NCBI RefSeq assembly: GCF_037975245.1
Contig: NC_092573.1
Coordinates: forward strand, 10,430,001 to 10,494,000
Length of the DNA stretch: 64,000 nucleotides
From: Apostichopus japonicus
Taxonomy: Eukaryota; Echinodermata; Holothuroidea; Aspidochirotida; Stichopodidae
Direction of reading: 5' to 3'
Both the position numbers and the translations under genes were made by a program. The first letter of the stretch is position 1, and every line of letters starts with the position of its first letter. The notes under the pieces are model-generated. The model was not told the DNA's origin, did not search any database, and saw only the letters and a program-made list of their open reading frames with translations. Below, in pieces: positions 1 through 12,890 of this stretch.

Positions 1-1198
1 CTTTGAGGAATACTTGCCGGGGTAAATTAACGATACACTATTCGATAATTTAAAATCCTAAATCAGTGAAAATCAAAAAATTAATTACCTACTTTATCCC
101 TCACCCCCTTTTTGTTGTTGCAATATTCATAATATCTTGCTGTACCTTAAGGAAGTCATGTCAGAAGAGAAAAAATGCAAAACATAAGCCATTGACTGTA
201 AAACTACATGTCTAGCAAGAGGTATTACTGGAATATAAACACACAATCAGTTCATGCCATGAGTTGGTACTGTTAATGGGGTGTAGGAAAGGTGTGAGGT
301 GTGGGCTATTGGAGGTATCTATTGGTACATGGAAGGAAAAGAAGGAAATGTATTTATCAGACATTCTTGATAATGAAGTAAATTCGCTGAACAAGATAGT
401 TGCATGTTTCGAATTAAGGATGATTGGATTAAGGATCGGATCAAGGATCGGATCCAGAATCAGATGTAGGATCAAGTGGGGCAAGATGATTTCTCTAGGG
501 CAACTTTGCTATCCCCTTCGATTTTCATTGAACTGACAATTTAGTCACCAGAGCAATTATTTTCAGATTTCAAAAATGCACCAATAATGCAACTTTCAAA
601 ATGTGAAAGTGACCAATGAAATGTATATCCAGGGTATAATTTTCTTTGTTGCTATTTCTGTTCTTACTTTCTTTGGATTTTACATCTATAGTATTTAGCA
701 TTCTTATCTGAACAGACATATGTCAATAAACTGAACTAGCCAATATACACAGGAACCATTGTCTAATTATTAATACCACTGTGAAGTTTTTTCACTCTCG
801 TTTTGCTCACAAAATTGTGAAACCTCCTTTCAACAACTTCAAAAGAGTTGTAGAGTGAACACGATCGCGGCCCAACATATAGTCACTCATCTTCAAAGTT
901 TGACAAAAGTGAAACAATCTTCAAGCTAATTTATTCTTTTCCATACAAACCCTATAGTCAGAAAATGTAATTGCACAGTTTAAGAAACTTGTTAAATTTA
1001 TTGCAAAATCTGTTAGAAATGGTGACATCCATCGATAGCAGACTTGTAGTATGAGTGCAACACAATCAGTGCGATTACAGTTAGGTGTGTCCTTGTTTTC
1101 AGGACCATTACGAGTACAAGGCTCTAAGAGCTAGCACGAGAAATTTAATTTTGCAGCTTCACTTTCCAAAAATGCCACAAATCTAAAAAAATCTATGA
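1..1198. other. AT-rich noncoding stretch, no gene seen
   Basis: Open frames here are short (90 codons or fewer) and show no recognisable domain. A small reiteration of a GGATCNGAT-like motif sits near 430-470 and makes both strands look open. I see nothing else that can be named. Confidence 0.6.
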
Positions 1199-1199
1199 A

Positions 1200-1345
1200 G
1201 ACGAGTACATGTACCTGTAACTATGGTAAATTAAGAGCACAAGTACTGGTAACTATGATGAAGTAAGAGCAGGAGTACCGGTAACTACGGTAAGCAAGAG
1301 CACGAGTACCCCGTAACTAAGGTAAAGTAAGACTTACAAGTAGCT
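1200..1345. repeat. Short tandem repeat, about 31-38 bp units
   Basis: Four imperfect units carry the order GAGTAC, GGTAACTA, GTAAG, AGAGCA. The GAGTAC/AAGTAC motif recurs at about 1203, 1241, 1273 and 1304. A related fragment (ACGAGTAC then CTAGCACGAG) lies just upstream near 1108-1140. It is noncoding. Confidence 0.7.
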
Positions 1346-4269
1346 GATCACTCACACAAGTCTGACCATTAAAGTAAAGTAAAAGTTATTTACATATGTT
1401 GGAGTTCACTTTCTATGGCACTTAAACACTTCAGTACAAAAAAATCAGCAGTCTTTTAGTTTGAAATCCGAATTCTCACCATAGTTTCCTTTCAAATTAC
1501 CCTACAGCAAAATTTATGATAGCAAGGCAATCAAATACAAATCTGGTAACAAATATATCTTTTTTCAGTTTATAATTTCAACCCCCCTGCAAACTGTCTT
1601 TACAAATAAACAGAGAGGTAGATGTCATATGTGCTTCTACAGTTGGTCTCTTTCAGCATGGTACAGTTAGACCGTTTCATAAATTCAGGTCTTTTCGTGC
1701 TTTGTAGTAATATCGCTGCCAACATTTCAGGTCTAGCAGCAGTAAATAAAGTAAGACAATGGTATAAACTCAAACAAACAAAAATATGACATTTTAGTGA
1801 AGACAAAAATATCTTGGGAAGAAGAAACATTAAAATTTTGAAATGTGGCAACCTTTGACCTCTTTATCAGGATGAGCCTGTCCAGATACAAGCTACAGCC
1901 ATTATGGACATGGGAATTTGATAAGAAGAGAATAAAAAATGTCCATCAATCCTTAGGTAAAAAAAACACATTGTTTGGGTGCACAAATAGCCATAAAACT
2001 AGGGTGTATAAACAAAAGCCACATCTTTTTTTAAAGTTATTTTTTAAAGTCAAAGTCTGAACACAAATTAAGTTGGATATGCAGTGGCATATATATTTGT
2101 CCCACAATAAAATGCTGGCAATCACCAATATGGTACAAATTAGTTAAATGTTGATAATAAATAGTAAATATGTCTGGTGGAATAGGTTTAGACAAGGTGC
2201 AGTTACTTTGTAAAAAGCTGTGGGGCGGGGGGGGGGAGGGGGTGAAGATTGCACCCCTTCTCCAAACTGAAGTAAATTTTACAACATGCACACAAAGTTA
2301 AAAACACTGTTAACATCTCAACTTGTACTTCCTAAACAAATGTAGTGAAAATGATACCTGCAAAAGTAATATAGTTGATCTAAACGGTTTCCAAGAACAG
2401 TATCAAATACGTCATTACCTGATCGAAAAAAATATTGAAACAGAAGAACTGCAAGATCGCATATCCGGATTAGTCAAGCAAATCTGAATATTTCCTGACA
2501 AAAAATTGTCTGTCTAATCCAATTTAAATTAAATTCAGAATATCATCACGGGGTGGGAATGGTTGAGAACATCCTACTATAGATTACAGTAACAGCTTTA
2601 CTATGAAAACTCTCACTACCAAAGTCTGTTATTAAATTAAGTACCCCTTTTCAGTTTACCTTTTGATTAAACTTAAAACGGTTTTGATGACATTCAGTAC
2701 TATACCCTCCCTCCCCACCCATCCCTACCCCACCACACCCATCCTTACCCCCACTCCACCCCCTCCCCCTCCCTATAATAGTGTAGGTCATTAACTTGCA
2801 TAATTGTCCAGTTTCATTTCAACTTAGGCAGTAAAATTCGACAATCAAATTTACCTTTGTGGCACACTAAAAGTCCCTTCCTTCCATATGTTGTTGTGTC
2901 TGTTTCATGGCAATTTAAGTTCATGTCAAACATCAGGTACTCACTGTACCTGTTGCCAAATAACTTTCCTGTCTGTTGAAAGTTTAAAATCCTCTTGTCT
3001 GTCTATACCATGGCAAACTTTTCTCACAAACAGAATTACCTTTTATTCCAATAAGGATAAAGTTGTTTGGGCTCCATGCCAGGTTTTGTTGACAATTTGT
3101 AAAAAAGTTAGTTTAAATATTTGTACTTTTTGTAGGCAAAGTTTTGTTAAAAGTTAAAAAGAATATGCCAAGACCTCTCAGGTCAATAGGTACCTGATTG
3201 CCTACCCTATTGAACAAGTAAGTCCTATATTCCCCAGGCCCCATAAAAAATAATGACAGAGATCTTTGACAGCAGTGTTTACTGAAGATATGCTGGATTT
3301 ATGTAACTGTGAGCCTGTCTAGGTTTGGTTCTGATTTGAAGGATGCAAACAACACTTAAGGACAAATTTTCTTACAATGTTGTATTGCACTATATATATA
3401 GAGCCTAGATTGCTGTTAATCACCCAAATATATTTTAACATTGGGCCATGAGTTTATTCAGGGATGGTGCGTATGTTTATAACGATGACTTTAGGTACAA
3501 ACTTAGTTTTGATATGTTGTAGCCAAGATTGCTCAAGAGTCACACTGCTGTCAGTGCAGGTTGTATTTCTATACCACTTTTACTTGTTGATATATATGAC
3601 CGGTTCAAACATATAAGGCCCATCTATTAAAGTGGCTGGGCTACTTAGTCTAACTACACAGACCATTAGGTCACTTTCTCAGATACAATTAAGCTCATTA
3701 AGAAAACAAAAGCAATTTATGATCTCAAAAAAAAACATTCATAATACATTACAAATTTGTAATTATGCCAAATGGTGTTGAATGTCACTGAAATGTGGTC
3801 TGTTGTTCATATAAAAATAAAGAACATGTTTTTGTTTAGTTATTCAGATTTAGAAAGCATTAGTCTTCCTCTGAGGCCTACTGAAGTCATCATTAACTTA
3901 TCCTTAAAGGAGCATTCCAGATGAAGCATATCTTAAAAGCTGTCAAATCTTTAAAAGCAGAATATTAGCTGAAGAAACGTCCAGTACTCAATTACTTCTT
4001 TTCTCTTCGAGTAAGACATACCAAGACTAAAATTCTGCCTAAATTCATCCTTTAGGCCACAAAGCAAGAAGTATTTCCATTTCAATTTCATTTCAAACAG
4101 CCTTAACTGAGCATTGTGTAACATGAATTGCAAGGTAGGAATCAACAAGAAATCCCTTTTCAACTCATAATCATAGAATTGGATATTAAAAACTGGCCAA
4201 ACTTAATAGCTAGGTCCTATTGGAACTATGTTACACACTGATTATAAATCAAATGGTATAATGCTGCAT
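1346..4269. other. Noncoding stretch with G and C tracts, no gene seen
   Basis: No convincing coding sequence is present; the largest frames (84-89 codons) have no domain and begin or end in low-complexity DNA. There is a poly-G tract near 2222-2241 and a C-rich CCCTCCC/CCACCCC segment at about 2705-2775. A short TTAAAGGAGCATTCC motif near 3903 resembles a MITE end, but no partner end was found. Confidence 0.55.
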
Positions 4270-4277
4270 GGCTGATT

Positions 4278-4617
4278 CAGTGGCGGAGCGTTCATACAGT
4301 CAGGGGGGGCGGATGCCCCCCTGACGGACTCAAATGGACAGCTGGCACCCTTTTCAGCTTTTTACCCCTTTTACTTATTCGTGATTATGGTTTTTTTTAT
4401 TGCGCTCTCATCTACCTATTGACATTTGTCACATTATCTGCAAATTAGCAAGGCCCGGAAGGGTTCATATCCGGCAATCTAGTGAGTATCTTTACTCAAA
4501 AAATATCTGTACGCTACGCGCCAACCTGTGGTGGCACTCCCCTTAGATAGATAGTGTCAAAAGTGCCCCTACAGACCATTCTCGCCCCCCCGACCAATAC
4601 CCCTAGCTCCGCCACTG
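4278..4617 (+). mobile_element. hAT-like non-autonomous DNA transposon (MITE), copy 1
   Basis: The 340-bp element starts CAGTGGCGGAGC and ends GCTCCGCCACTG, a perfect 12-bp terminal inverted repeat. It is flanked on both sides by the same 8 bases, GGCTGATT (4270-4277 and 4618-4625). An 8-bp target duplication with CAGTGG-type ends is characteristic of the hAT superfamily. The interior has no open frame of note, so a transposase elsewhere must have moved it. A short inner palindrome (GGGGGGCGGATGCCCCCC) lies near 4305. Two more copies lie at 9687 and 29140. The perfect target duplication suggests a fairly recent insertion. Confidence 0.92.
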
Positions 4618-4625
4618 GGCTGATT

Positions 4626-5542
4626 GGATAACCAAGGTAACAGAACAGTGCTTTAATATAAGTTAGCACGGGTACATTGTTTCCTAGCTTTGTGGAAAAT
4701 GTTATTTAAGGATTGATTTTAGCCATTCACTTACTATAGTACAGCTACATTAATTAAAAGTCCCAGGATCGAACAATAAACCATATAGAAGGGAATGGGG
4801 AGAAAGAAGAAAAGCCCCCAAAAAAACTATATTGTAAAGGCATCAATCTCACACAGGGCTACAGGTAACTTGTTTGACAAAATTTACCAGACTGTGAAGT
4901 AAACAGCCCATTGTACTTCCAAGGTCTTTCAAAATAGAAAGATTTAACTTACAGCAACTTAAACCGCTGAGAATTACACAAAGTCCGTGTGAAATAACCC
5001 ACAACAGTAAAATGAGATTGTTATCGATTAACAAATCTGTAAGTTGCTTTTAAGTTAGTTCAATTTTGGTGAACATAATAGTGTCAGGATTTAAATACCA
5101 CTGCACTGCACCATTGCGTTAATATCAACAACATGTTACATGTTTTACACAGATGTCCGCACAGCATCGCCTACAAATATAGTTTCGATACTATGCAATA
5201 GTTCAAATATTTTAGTGACCAACTGACCATTATCTGGTTTCTAGCAGACTACTGGTATCATGTCAAAAATGTAGGAAGCTGAGGGGGCTGCAGCATCCTG
5301 CAGCCAGGCTGAGTAAGATGTGTATTCTTTTTGATCAGTTTCACATAATAGACACTTCAGGTCAGAATAGGTCATCCATGTTGTTTGATATTGATTCATT
5401 TTAGCTGACATGGTGTTCCAAACATAAACATAGTTTAGTGGGACCAAAAAAGTCACATTTTCAAATCTATAACTTCATTCACTCAAGTTAACTCAAGTTC
5501 CAATGAGTTCTATCAGCTTGAAGTACTTCTTCTGGTTACAGG
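4626..5542. other. AT-rich noncoding stretch, no gene seen
   Basis: Only short reverse-strand frames of 61-71 codons are present, with no recognisable domain. No RNA gene or repeat family of this window was recognised. Confidence 0.55.
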
Positions 5543-5716
5543 CCACGAGACCGAAGATCCGCGAGACTGAAACTATTACTAGTCCCCGCGAGACTGAAAC
5601 TATTATACTAGGCCCCTCTAATGAAAAAGTTATGATCGATGGAGCATCTGTAGATTATCAGTCTCGCGGACCATCGACTCGCGGAAATTCAGTCTCTCGG
5701 ACCTTCGGTCTCGTGG
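5543..5716. repeat. Foldback / MITE-like inverted repeat, 174 bp
   Basis: The left end CCACGAGACCGAAGATCCG is mirrored by the right end, whose reverse complement starts CCACGAGACCGAAGGTCCG. Similarity continues inward for about 29 bp through GAGACTGAA. The motif CGCGAGACTGAAACTATTA occurs twice in direct orientation at the left, and CGCGAGACTGA recurs inverted near 5658. The block is much richer in CpG than its flanks. No clear target duplication and no second copy in the window were found, so its class is open. A 107-codon frame crosses it but is a by-product of the repeat. Confidence 0.7.
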
Positions 5717-8700
5717 AATTCCCCCCTTCTTCTCTGCCTAATACTCATTGTCATTCAAGAAACAGAAGTTACAAGAGGTTCCCAAAATTTGGCCTTTTTA
5801 ACAATACCAGCAGACCATATACTTGAGAAGCAGTATAAACCAAAAGGACTTTACTGCGACCAGATAGGTTGAGGCTGTAGATGAGCTATAGACCATGATA
5901 TAAATAACCACTACACAACCCTATAAATGCTTGTATATATGTATAGTTAGTTCTCCTAGTAAATGCTAGTAAATCACAGTTTTACTTCCGATGTAAAGAC
6001 CAAGTTAAAATACCAGGTGCTGCCTGAATGGAAAAATGTGAGCCATGCAATAAAATTCAAATCATTCTATAGGCCTAATTCAGTGTCAGTCCCAGAGCAG
6101 TCAGTGTTATGTGGATACAATTTCCCCCCCCCCCCCTTCTTCTTGTCATCCAACCCTGTCATATATATCCTTACCAGAAGGTTCAAAGGCAACCAGATGG
6201 AAGGGGAGACCTTAAAATACCTGTGGTAATGGTGTTTGCTATGTGCAGACACATATACAGGACCTCTAGCTGAGAAAAATAGTGTACTATCTCATGCTAA
6301 CTTATCACAACAAGACTATATACTACAACATACTTTAAAGAAAATATTTGTGGTTGTATAATATAATATATGTCACTGCTTCTTGTGCAGAGTGACCCAG
6401 TAAATTGACACCTGTTTCTGCTGTCAGAAAATGAGTCTTATTCCCTCAGAGAAGTTAGCATATCCTTAAGGAAGGAAGTTATGAAGTGTTAATAGGTCAG
6501 AAAAGACAGTGAGATTGGGGGGGGGGGGAGACAGGAAGGGGATTGTGTATGGGGAGAGGGTTGGAGGGGAAATGAAGAAGAGAAGGGATGGGAGGTAGGC
6601 AAAGGGGAAAAGCGATGGGAGGAGAAGAGCTGCGAGTGAAGGATGGAGTGCGGAGACAGAAACCGGAACGTAGGGAGTGGGGAGAACAGATTTGTGGAAT
6701 AGGACCAAACATAACATGTGATAGGAAGGAACAGAATGTGGGAAAGGAGAATGTGGTCCAGGGGGACAAGGACAGGGAATTTAGAGAATAGCTGGACTAT
6801 TAGGAAGGGCAGGAGAGGGTGAAGTATATGGTGTACATCATTAAACCAGGCTATTAAAGGTCTGATATGTTTATAACTTTGAGATGTTTGAAATAGAGGA
6901 TAGAGGTAAGAGGAACTTCTGAATAAATTAAATTTTTTCTTTCCAAGTGTGTGTATTAAATCAAATAATGCTTGCTTCGGGTTCCCTTCTCTTACAAAAT
7001 TTTCCACTACCAATATCTTGAAAACAACATATATTGTTGACAATTAATTCTCCAATGGCACCTTAGATAAATGTTCATCGTTTAATCTTCAAAAATAAAA
7101 TTTACTTCTGAACTAATCTTTTAAAATTATATTTGTTCTTTGAAAATAATCAAAATCATGCAGATTCCATTGATATTATTCAACTTATCTGAACTGGAAA
7201 CCCCCTGCCCAAATATCTGGGGGTGGGATGGGAAGGGAGTCCCAATGATTTCCAAATATATGTGGGGTGTGTTATCAAAGGCAGCAATTGTTAACACCAC
7301 CGAACATTGGTCTGACTCCTCTCAGCCTCCCCCCCCCTCTGGCACCACCCCTCCGCCTCCTTTCCCCTCCTCCTCCTCAAGCCTGTGTTACAGAACCTGT
7401 CACAACTTACCGGCTCAACCTGCATCGATTTGGCTGAATTTCCTCATTGGCACCTTTCACTTCTTTCCTCCGTTTAATTTACCAAGACTTTTGCATATGT
7501 TTACCTTTATGATTTAGCCATCTCTCAAGTACTCATTTTCTGAAGAAAGAATCCAACAGAACCGAACTGAACAATAGAAAACCTAACCACAACGATGATT
7601 TAAAGACCACGAGGCACTTTACTGAATGGGTCTACTACGCATTGGTACACCTGTAGGTAAGAGGTGGCAGTCAATCAGAGATTGTTTGACTAGGGGCAAT
7701 GTTCCATCACCCCCCAAAGGTGGAGCAAGTTGCCCTCAGTTTTCATCAATGAAAGGGAATTAGAAAATATGAATGATGTAGGAAAACAAACAAGGTCAAA
7801 CTATTTCTAAAGGAATGTTTGAATAAGGTAATCCTACGGAAAGGAAAATGAAAAAAAAAAAAAAAAACCTATTCCAGCAAGACTGTAGAAACAGGGAAGC
7901 AAAATTTCACATAAGCCACTGGTTCAAGTGCGATTTACTACACTACCCTGAACCCGTCCCCCCCCCCCCCCACATGAAAAGAATAAAACTAAAGTTGTCC
8001 AGAGATAAATCATGTTTGGATCTCCCTACAATGACCTACATCCATCTAGTACCTCTGTACTGCTCTTCTGTGAAAGAACACACCAGACCAGACCGTACAG
8101 AAAGACAAACTCCTTCCAGCGCTCTATTATTATGCCCCTCTTTTCAAAAGTGTTTGCAAGGTATGCAAATCCTAAATTTTCCTCACCTGCTTTTAGCGGA
8201 GACTAGATTGTACTGTGTGTCCTAAGACCTTCTGGTATCAAATTTCCTTATCGGAATAGTTTGATGCATCAATCTACAGTAAAAGAAAAAGAAATAAAAG
8301 TGATTAAACTTATGCAAAGGAAGTACTTCTTTCAGTTTGAAGTCACAATTTGATTTTCATATAACGTGATTGGCCTAAATCTAGATGACCCAAAGCCAGG
8401 AAATGGCATTAGCTTCACAATTTCCACAACCCCCACCATCCACTCACCCATTCCCTGACCAAACCTCACCCAATCATTCTTCCTCACTGAGACATTTGTC
8501 TTATAGGACATGCCTCAATTTCTCAGAGCTTGTAAAAATTTATTTTGAAAATTCTCAATAATTTTAGCATGCTAAAGTTTGGACCCAATATTGATGAAAA
8601 TGTCACTCAGATACAGCAGTGCTTTTAACACCTAGGTATAGTACTGCCAGTTTCAACACTTGTCAAGCTCAAAAGAGGGTGCAAATGAAACCTCCCACAT

Positions 8701-9678
8701 ACCCCTCCCACCTTTTCTACTCACCCTTTGTGGGTGTCTTATAAATTTAACAAAAGGTACCATCTGATCCTTACAAAGTTCAAAGCAAAATACAGCTGTA
8801 CCTTATTAAGCATTAGCTCAACATCTGCTTCTTCCTTATAATCTGAAGTGAAAGTGATTGTCATATGTTTCATGTTAACACGAAAGTTCAAAAATCAAAT
8901 GTAGCTCCTCTTTTACCAACCCCCCAAACTCTCCCCAATCCTCCCCAACCCCCCCCCCCCCCTTTCTCCCATGTCTCTTTCCTTTCTTTTTCAGTTTGGC
9001 ATTTTTACTTCTGTTTCTTTTTCAAATTATTAAATTGAAACTTGACCATCCTTTAAAAATAGACGTCAAATTGGATGCCTTTCATTTTTGGACAGATACA
9101 TATATCAGTCTCTTTTGGTTTCATTTTAAGCATACTAAGGGTTAAATTTATTCTTTCTTCCATCTTTTCCAGCTCCCAACTCTTTTTCAACATTAGAATT
9201 TTTTTTATCTTTTATTTTTATACATTTTGACCACAATTTCACCCAAATAAAATTGTAAGTGATCAACAAAACATGCTAGATTATTTCTTGAGGGAGTAAT
9301 TTATGAATTTGATTTATCATCAAAACTTTCGTCACGCGGAAACTGTTCATATTTAATAGTATTACGTGAAAATAACAAATTGGAAAACTTGACATAAAAT
9401 TTTCTCATTTACCACATGTCATATTAATATGGAATAGCATCAAACAAAGTGTAAAAATTTACACAAAAAGCTACTCTTTCATTATCTCAATGCCTTCTTT
9501 ATCTCCAACATCATAAAATTATTAAGAATATAATAAGAAACAATAAATAAAAATCATCATAATAAGAAGATGAAACAGGTTACTCAATCGATTGATAAAT
9601 CAATCCAATCAATAAATACATCAATCAATCAATCACTTAATGGCAGTTTAGTTACAGCTATGATATATATATACAGAC
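5717..9678. other. Noncoding stretch with homopolymer tracts, no gene seen
   Basis: There are C runs near 6123-6136, 7330, 7960-7970 and 8949-8961, a G run near 6518-6528, and an A run at about 7849-7867. A purine-rich GGGAGAGG segment at 6515-6790 makes a long minus-strand frame (184 codons) rich in Pro, Ser, Leu and Phe. This is what a polypyrimidine complement gives and is not evidence of a gene. No repeat family shared with the rest of the window was seen. Confidence 0.5.
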
Positions 9679-9686
9679 ATTCTGCA

Positions 9687-10070
9687 CAGTGGCGGAGCGT
9701 CCACAATCAGAGGGGGCGGAGGGGGCGGACTCAAATGGACTGCTGGCGCCCTTTTCAGCTTTTTACCACTTTTTACTTATTCGCGATTATTGACTTTTTT
9801 ATTGCGCTCTCAAATACCTATTGACATTTGTCACATTTTGTTGGTGTAACTTTCTGACAAAATGGCGATGACACCTATTTATTCCTCGTTTATCTGCATA
9901 TTAGCAATGCCTGGAAAGGGTCATTTCCGGCGATCTAGGGAGTATCTTTACCCAAAAAAATTCTGTTTGCTCCGCGCCAACCTGTGGTGGCGCTCCGCTT
10001 AGACAGTGTCGAAAGCGCCCCTACAGACCCGTCTCACCCCCCCTGACCAATACCCCTAGCTCCGCCACTG
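9687..10070 (+). mobile_element. hAT-like non-autonomous DNA transposon (MITE), copy 2
   Basis: This 384-bp copy has the same CAGTGGCGGAGC ... GCTCCGCCACTG ends as the element at 4278 and a collinear interior, including GCGCCAACCTGTGGTGGC near the right third. The flanks ATTCTGCA (9679-9686) and ATTCTGTA (10071-10078) match at 7 of 8 positions, a slightly decayed hAT-type target duplication. It is longer than copy 1 because it keeps about 45 bp near 9840-9885 that copy 1 lacks. There is no coding capacity. Confidence 0.92.
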
Positions 10071-10078
10071 ATTCTGTA

Positions 10079-11159
10079 TTTGGATGGACTCTAGCGGAAG
10101 AAAGATAAAGAGCTGTGAGAAATCTGTCAGAAGTAAACTCTTTTAACTAATAACAATGATGACCACTATGTAAATAAATATATGTATATATATATATATA
10201 TATATATAATATATGTATATAAAAATAATAAATATTAAGGTTTAGAATGGGGTGTTCACGGACCCACCCACTGGTTGATTTCCGTCATACGAGGTGGATG
10301 TATGTGCCAGGATGCACAATTTCCATCTTGACTGCCTATTAACATTGCCGGTTATAATCAAATAACCTAAACATGATTGCCTTCAAGATGACCTCTGATA
10401 AAGGACTGATATCTTATGAAGACAAGTAGGAAGTTATCAGTTTATTGCTCATAAACAATTGCAGAGTGGTAATAGACCTTGGTGGGAACAGCTGATGTAA
10501 GTCACTGCGAAGATGATGATCTTAAGACGCGGCTTTTCAACGAATCCTGTAGCCATTTGTCAACGAATCCTGTAGTCATTTATGGGCTCATGTCCCAAGC
10601 GTTATACATAAATGTAGGTTGTCACGTAGTAACAGTTAATTACCAAACATTTAATTATAATTTAATATTCATGAGCAGATTTGATGATGCCATGCCAAGT
10701 TTGAACTTGGCAAAATCCAAAGAACAATGAGCGTTCCTTCAACCCCAAGCAATATTTAGCTTCATCCAGATATCAATGTCAATATTAATACATATCTGAC
10801 ATTGGCAATCCATTCCAACCAACTTAGTGAACACATAGAAAACGACACATGAGTGTAAACCAACATGTATAGACCAATTCGAACAAAATTATGCGCCATC
10901 TTACAACCTTAGAGGAACATTTTAACTGTTTTTCTCAAGTTGCTTCACAAAAGAGCAAAGCTTGATAAACAACATCCTCTCATACTACAAGGACTAACCA
11001 TAGAATTTGTTCAAAGTGTAAATTAATTTTTTCCTTTCTTTATTTTTAAGTGACCATTTAAGGCTTACCAAACTTAGCAATTTTAGGGATCTTATAACAA
11101 ACAGTACTTAGTCTCTTCAACGGTAGTTAACTGATCCAGCTGGAGTAGCGTGAGGACCA
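10079..11159. other. Noncoding stretch with a TA microsatellite, no gene seen
   Basis: A (TA)n run lies at about 10182-10210. A short direct duplication of CAACGAATCCTGTAG occurs near 10538-10575. The 83-codon frame at 10479-10730 crosses this duplication and has no recognisable domain. Confidence 0.5.
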
Positions 11160-11163
11160 TTAC

Positions 11164-11525
11164 AGGGTATGAAGACACGCACAAAAAGAAACATCTAATG
11201 CCGGTAATCTGACCTAGTTTGGAATGAAGTGTAACAGAAGTTTTAGACACCACCATCGATCCCAGAAAATACACACACACAACTTGCTACCATCGGTAAT
11301 TAGACACTAGTGTACAGTCAGTACATACAGCTGCGGTCAATACCCACAGCACAGTATACAAACAATACAGCGATGGACATCTCAGATCCAGTTAAAGATA
11401 ACAAGGTATCACGTTTCATTACTGTCTGCATTTTGTAGCAACACGAACAAAACGTCACTTGCAAGCAACAGAAAGTTAACTTTTTCAGATGGCCGCACGC
11501 GGTTTGGGGCGAGTCTTCAATGCCT
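11164..11525 (-). mobile_element. TTAA-type (piggyBac-like) MITE family, copy 1
   Basis: This is a 362-bp copy in reverse orientation to those at 43711 and 52970. It begins AGGGTATGAAGAC and ends GAGTCTTCAATGCCT, imperfect inverted ends. The right flank is TTAA (11526-11529). The left flank is TTAC (11160-11163), apparently one mutation from TTAA. Precise TTAA flanks are the mark of piggyBac-type insertion. The interior (for example GCAAGCAACAGAAAGTTAAC and CACTAGTGTACAGTCAGTAC) is shared almost base for base with the other copies. No open frame suggests a transposase. Confidence 0.85.
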
Positions 11526-11790
11526 TTAAAAAATAACATATAATATATGAATATATATAATAATAATATTCCTGTGGCATTAGGGTGGATATAAAATCAA
11601 CAGGAAGACCTCGGACAAGGGCAATGCCGGATCAGATGCAGGAAGTAATACTTTGAAAAAGTGTAAACTTCATGGGAGTATAAGTTCCCTTGTTGCAAAG
11701 TGAATTAGTTCTTTACATGAGATTATAAGATATGATATTCGGATGAATCACCCAATATTAACTAAGCTTAAAGGTTCTGTTAATTTTCAG

Positions 11791-12020
11791 GGAGTGTTAG
11801 CTCAGTGGTTAACGACAGTGCCTTTCAATCATAAGGTCCCACGTTCGAGTCACTCCAAGATAAATGTATGTCCTCCAGTTACAGAGTTGTTGACAATTGA
11901 CAATTCATAATCATGGACGTTAAAATATAAGAGACTGACTTCCGTCAGCTTGCGGCTTTGATAAGCCAAGGATAGCTTCCTCACGAGTTCCTGCTTGCAG
12001 GAGGATCTAAAATACATTCT
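11791..12020 (+). mobile_element. tRNA-derived SINE, family S1, copy 1
   Basis: The first 70 bases resemble a tRNA. A box-A-like TTAGCTCAGTGGTTAACG is followed about 35 bp later by a box-B-like CGTTCGAGTC, and the opening GGAGTGT can pair with a closing TCACTCC. A unique body follows with AATTCATAATCATGGACGTT, GAGACTGACTTC and GAGTTCCTGCTTGCAGGAGG, the last of which can form a small hairpin. The copy ends AAAATACATTC. Two more copies (33236, 60887) share body and tail, with the last two ending in ATAC repeats. The internal boxes would be an RNA polymerase III promoter. It has no coding potential. Confidence 0.9.
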
Positions 12021-12890
12021 CTTTCACCAGTCTGGCAGCGCTCTACCCAACTGCAGAAGACGGAGGAAGACACAACGCAACTCGACTGATGCGACCACAT
12101 ATTTTATGTTTGTCAAGAAACATATACATATGGTCGTACAACTCAGTCCCGAATGATCAATGGCCGATGGGATCAACACCTTTCTGGTCAAATACATGGC
12201 ATTATTTAAATTAGTTCATGTGCAAAATTAATTCCCTTGGACTGTTTGCATTTCTTGAAACTGAGAAATTGTTTTCTGGAGTGCTCCTCAATACATAGCC
12301 ATCAGCCATAAACCTGCTTTTGTATTCGTTCAACTTGAAAACACCAAGCTTTTCAACTTTCTAACATTTGAACTGTAATTAGACTAGTTTTAGCTTCATA
12401 AAATATGTAGATTAAATTATCTGTAAAACTGAAGTTGATCAAAACCAAGAAGAAAACAAGGGCTTAATTTACTTAATTAAAGTACTTCACTAATTATAAA
12501 CACATGATTCCAAAACAATATACTAACATGATCATAGAAAGTGGAAACAGTGCAATATATGCATTTATACAACACCTAATTATATTCCGGCCATTTGATT
12601 GATCAATTGCTCGTCGATTGCATGCAAAATCTGCTCTATTGCACTCTATGAAATAGAACCATGGGTTATACTTTTTTGATAGCACTTTTTTCAATGGTAA
12701 GAGAGCAGAGAAACCTGTCTGTTCAAAACAATCTGTTGCATTTTACATCCATGTTGTATAAAACAAATAATGAATGGTTTCCATTCGTGCAATAGTGCAA
12801 ATATTTCATTCGTTGAAAGATGTAATTTGTTCCATTCAACTTAGCTGCGCCTCATAACCATTCATTATTTGTAAAATATACTCCATACAG
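12021..12890. other. AT-rich noncoding stretch, no gene seen
   Basis: Only short frames are present. A partial inverted similarity (ATTCATTATTTGT near 12770, GAACAAATTACATC-like segments near 12820) suggests weak hairpin potential, but no named feature. Confidence 0.5.

Noticed and set aside
6489-7043. 184-codon minus-strand open frame
   Set aside because: Much of it is the complement of a purine-rich strip, giving Pro/Ser/Leu/Phe-rich low-complexity text with no domain.
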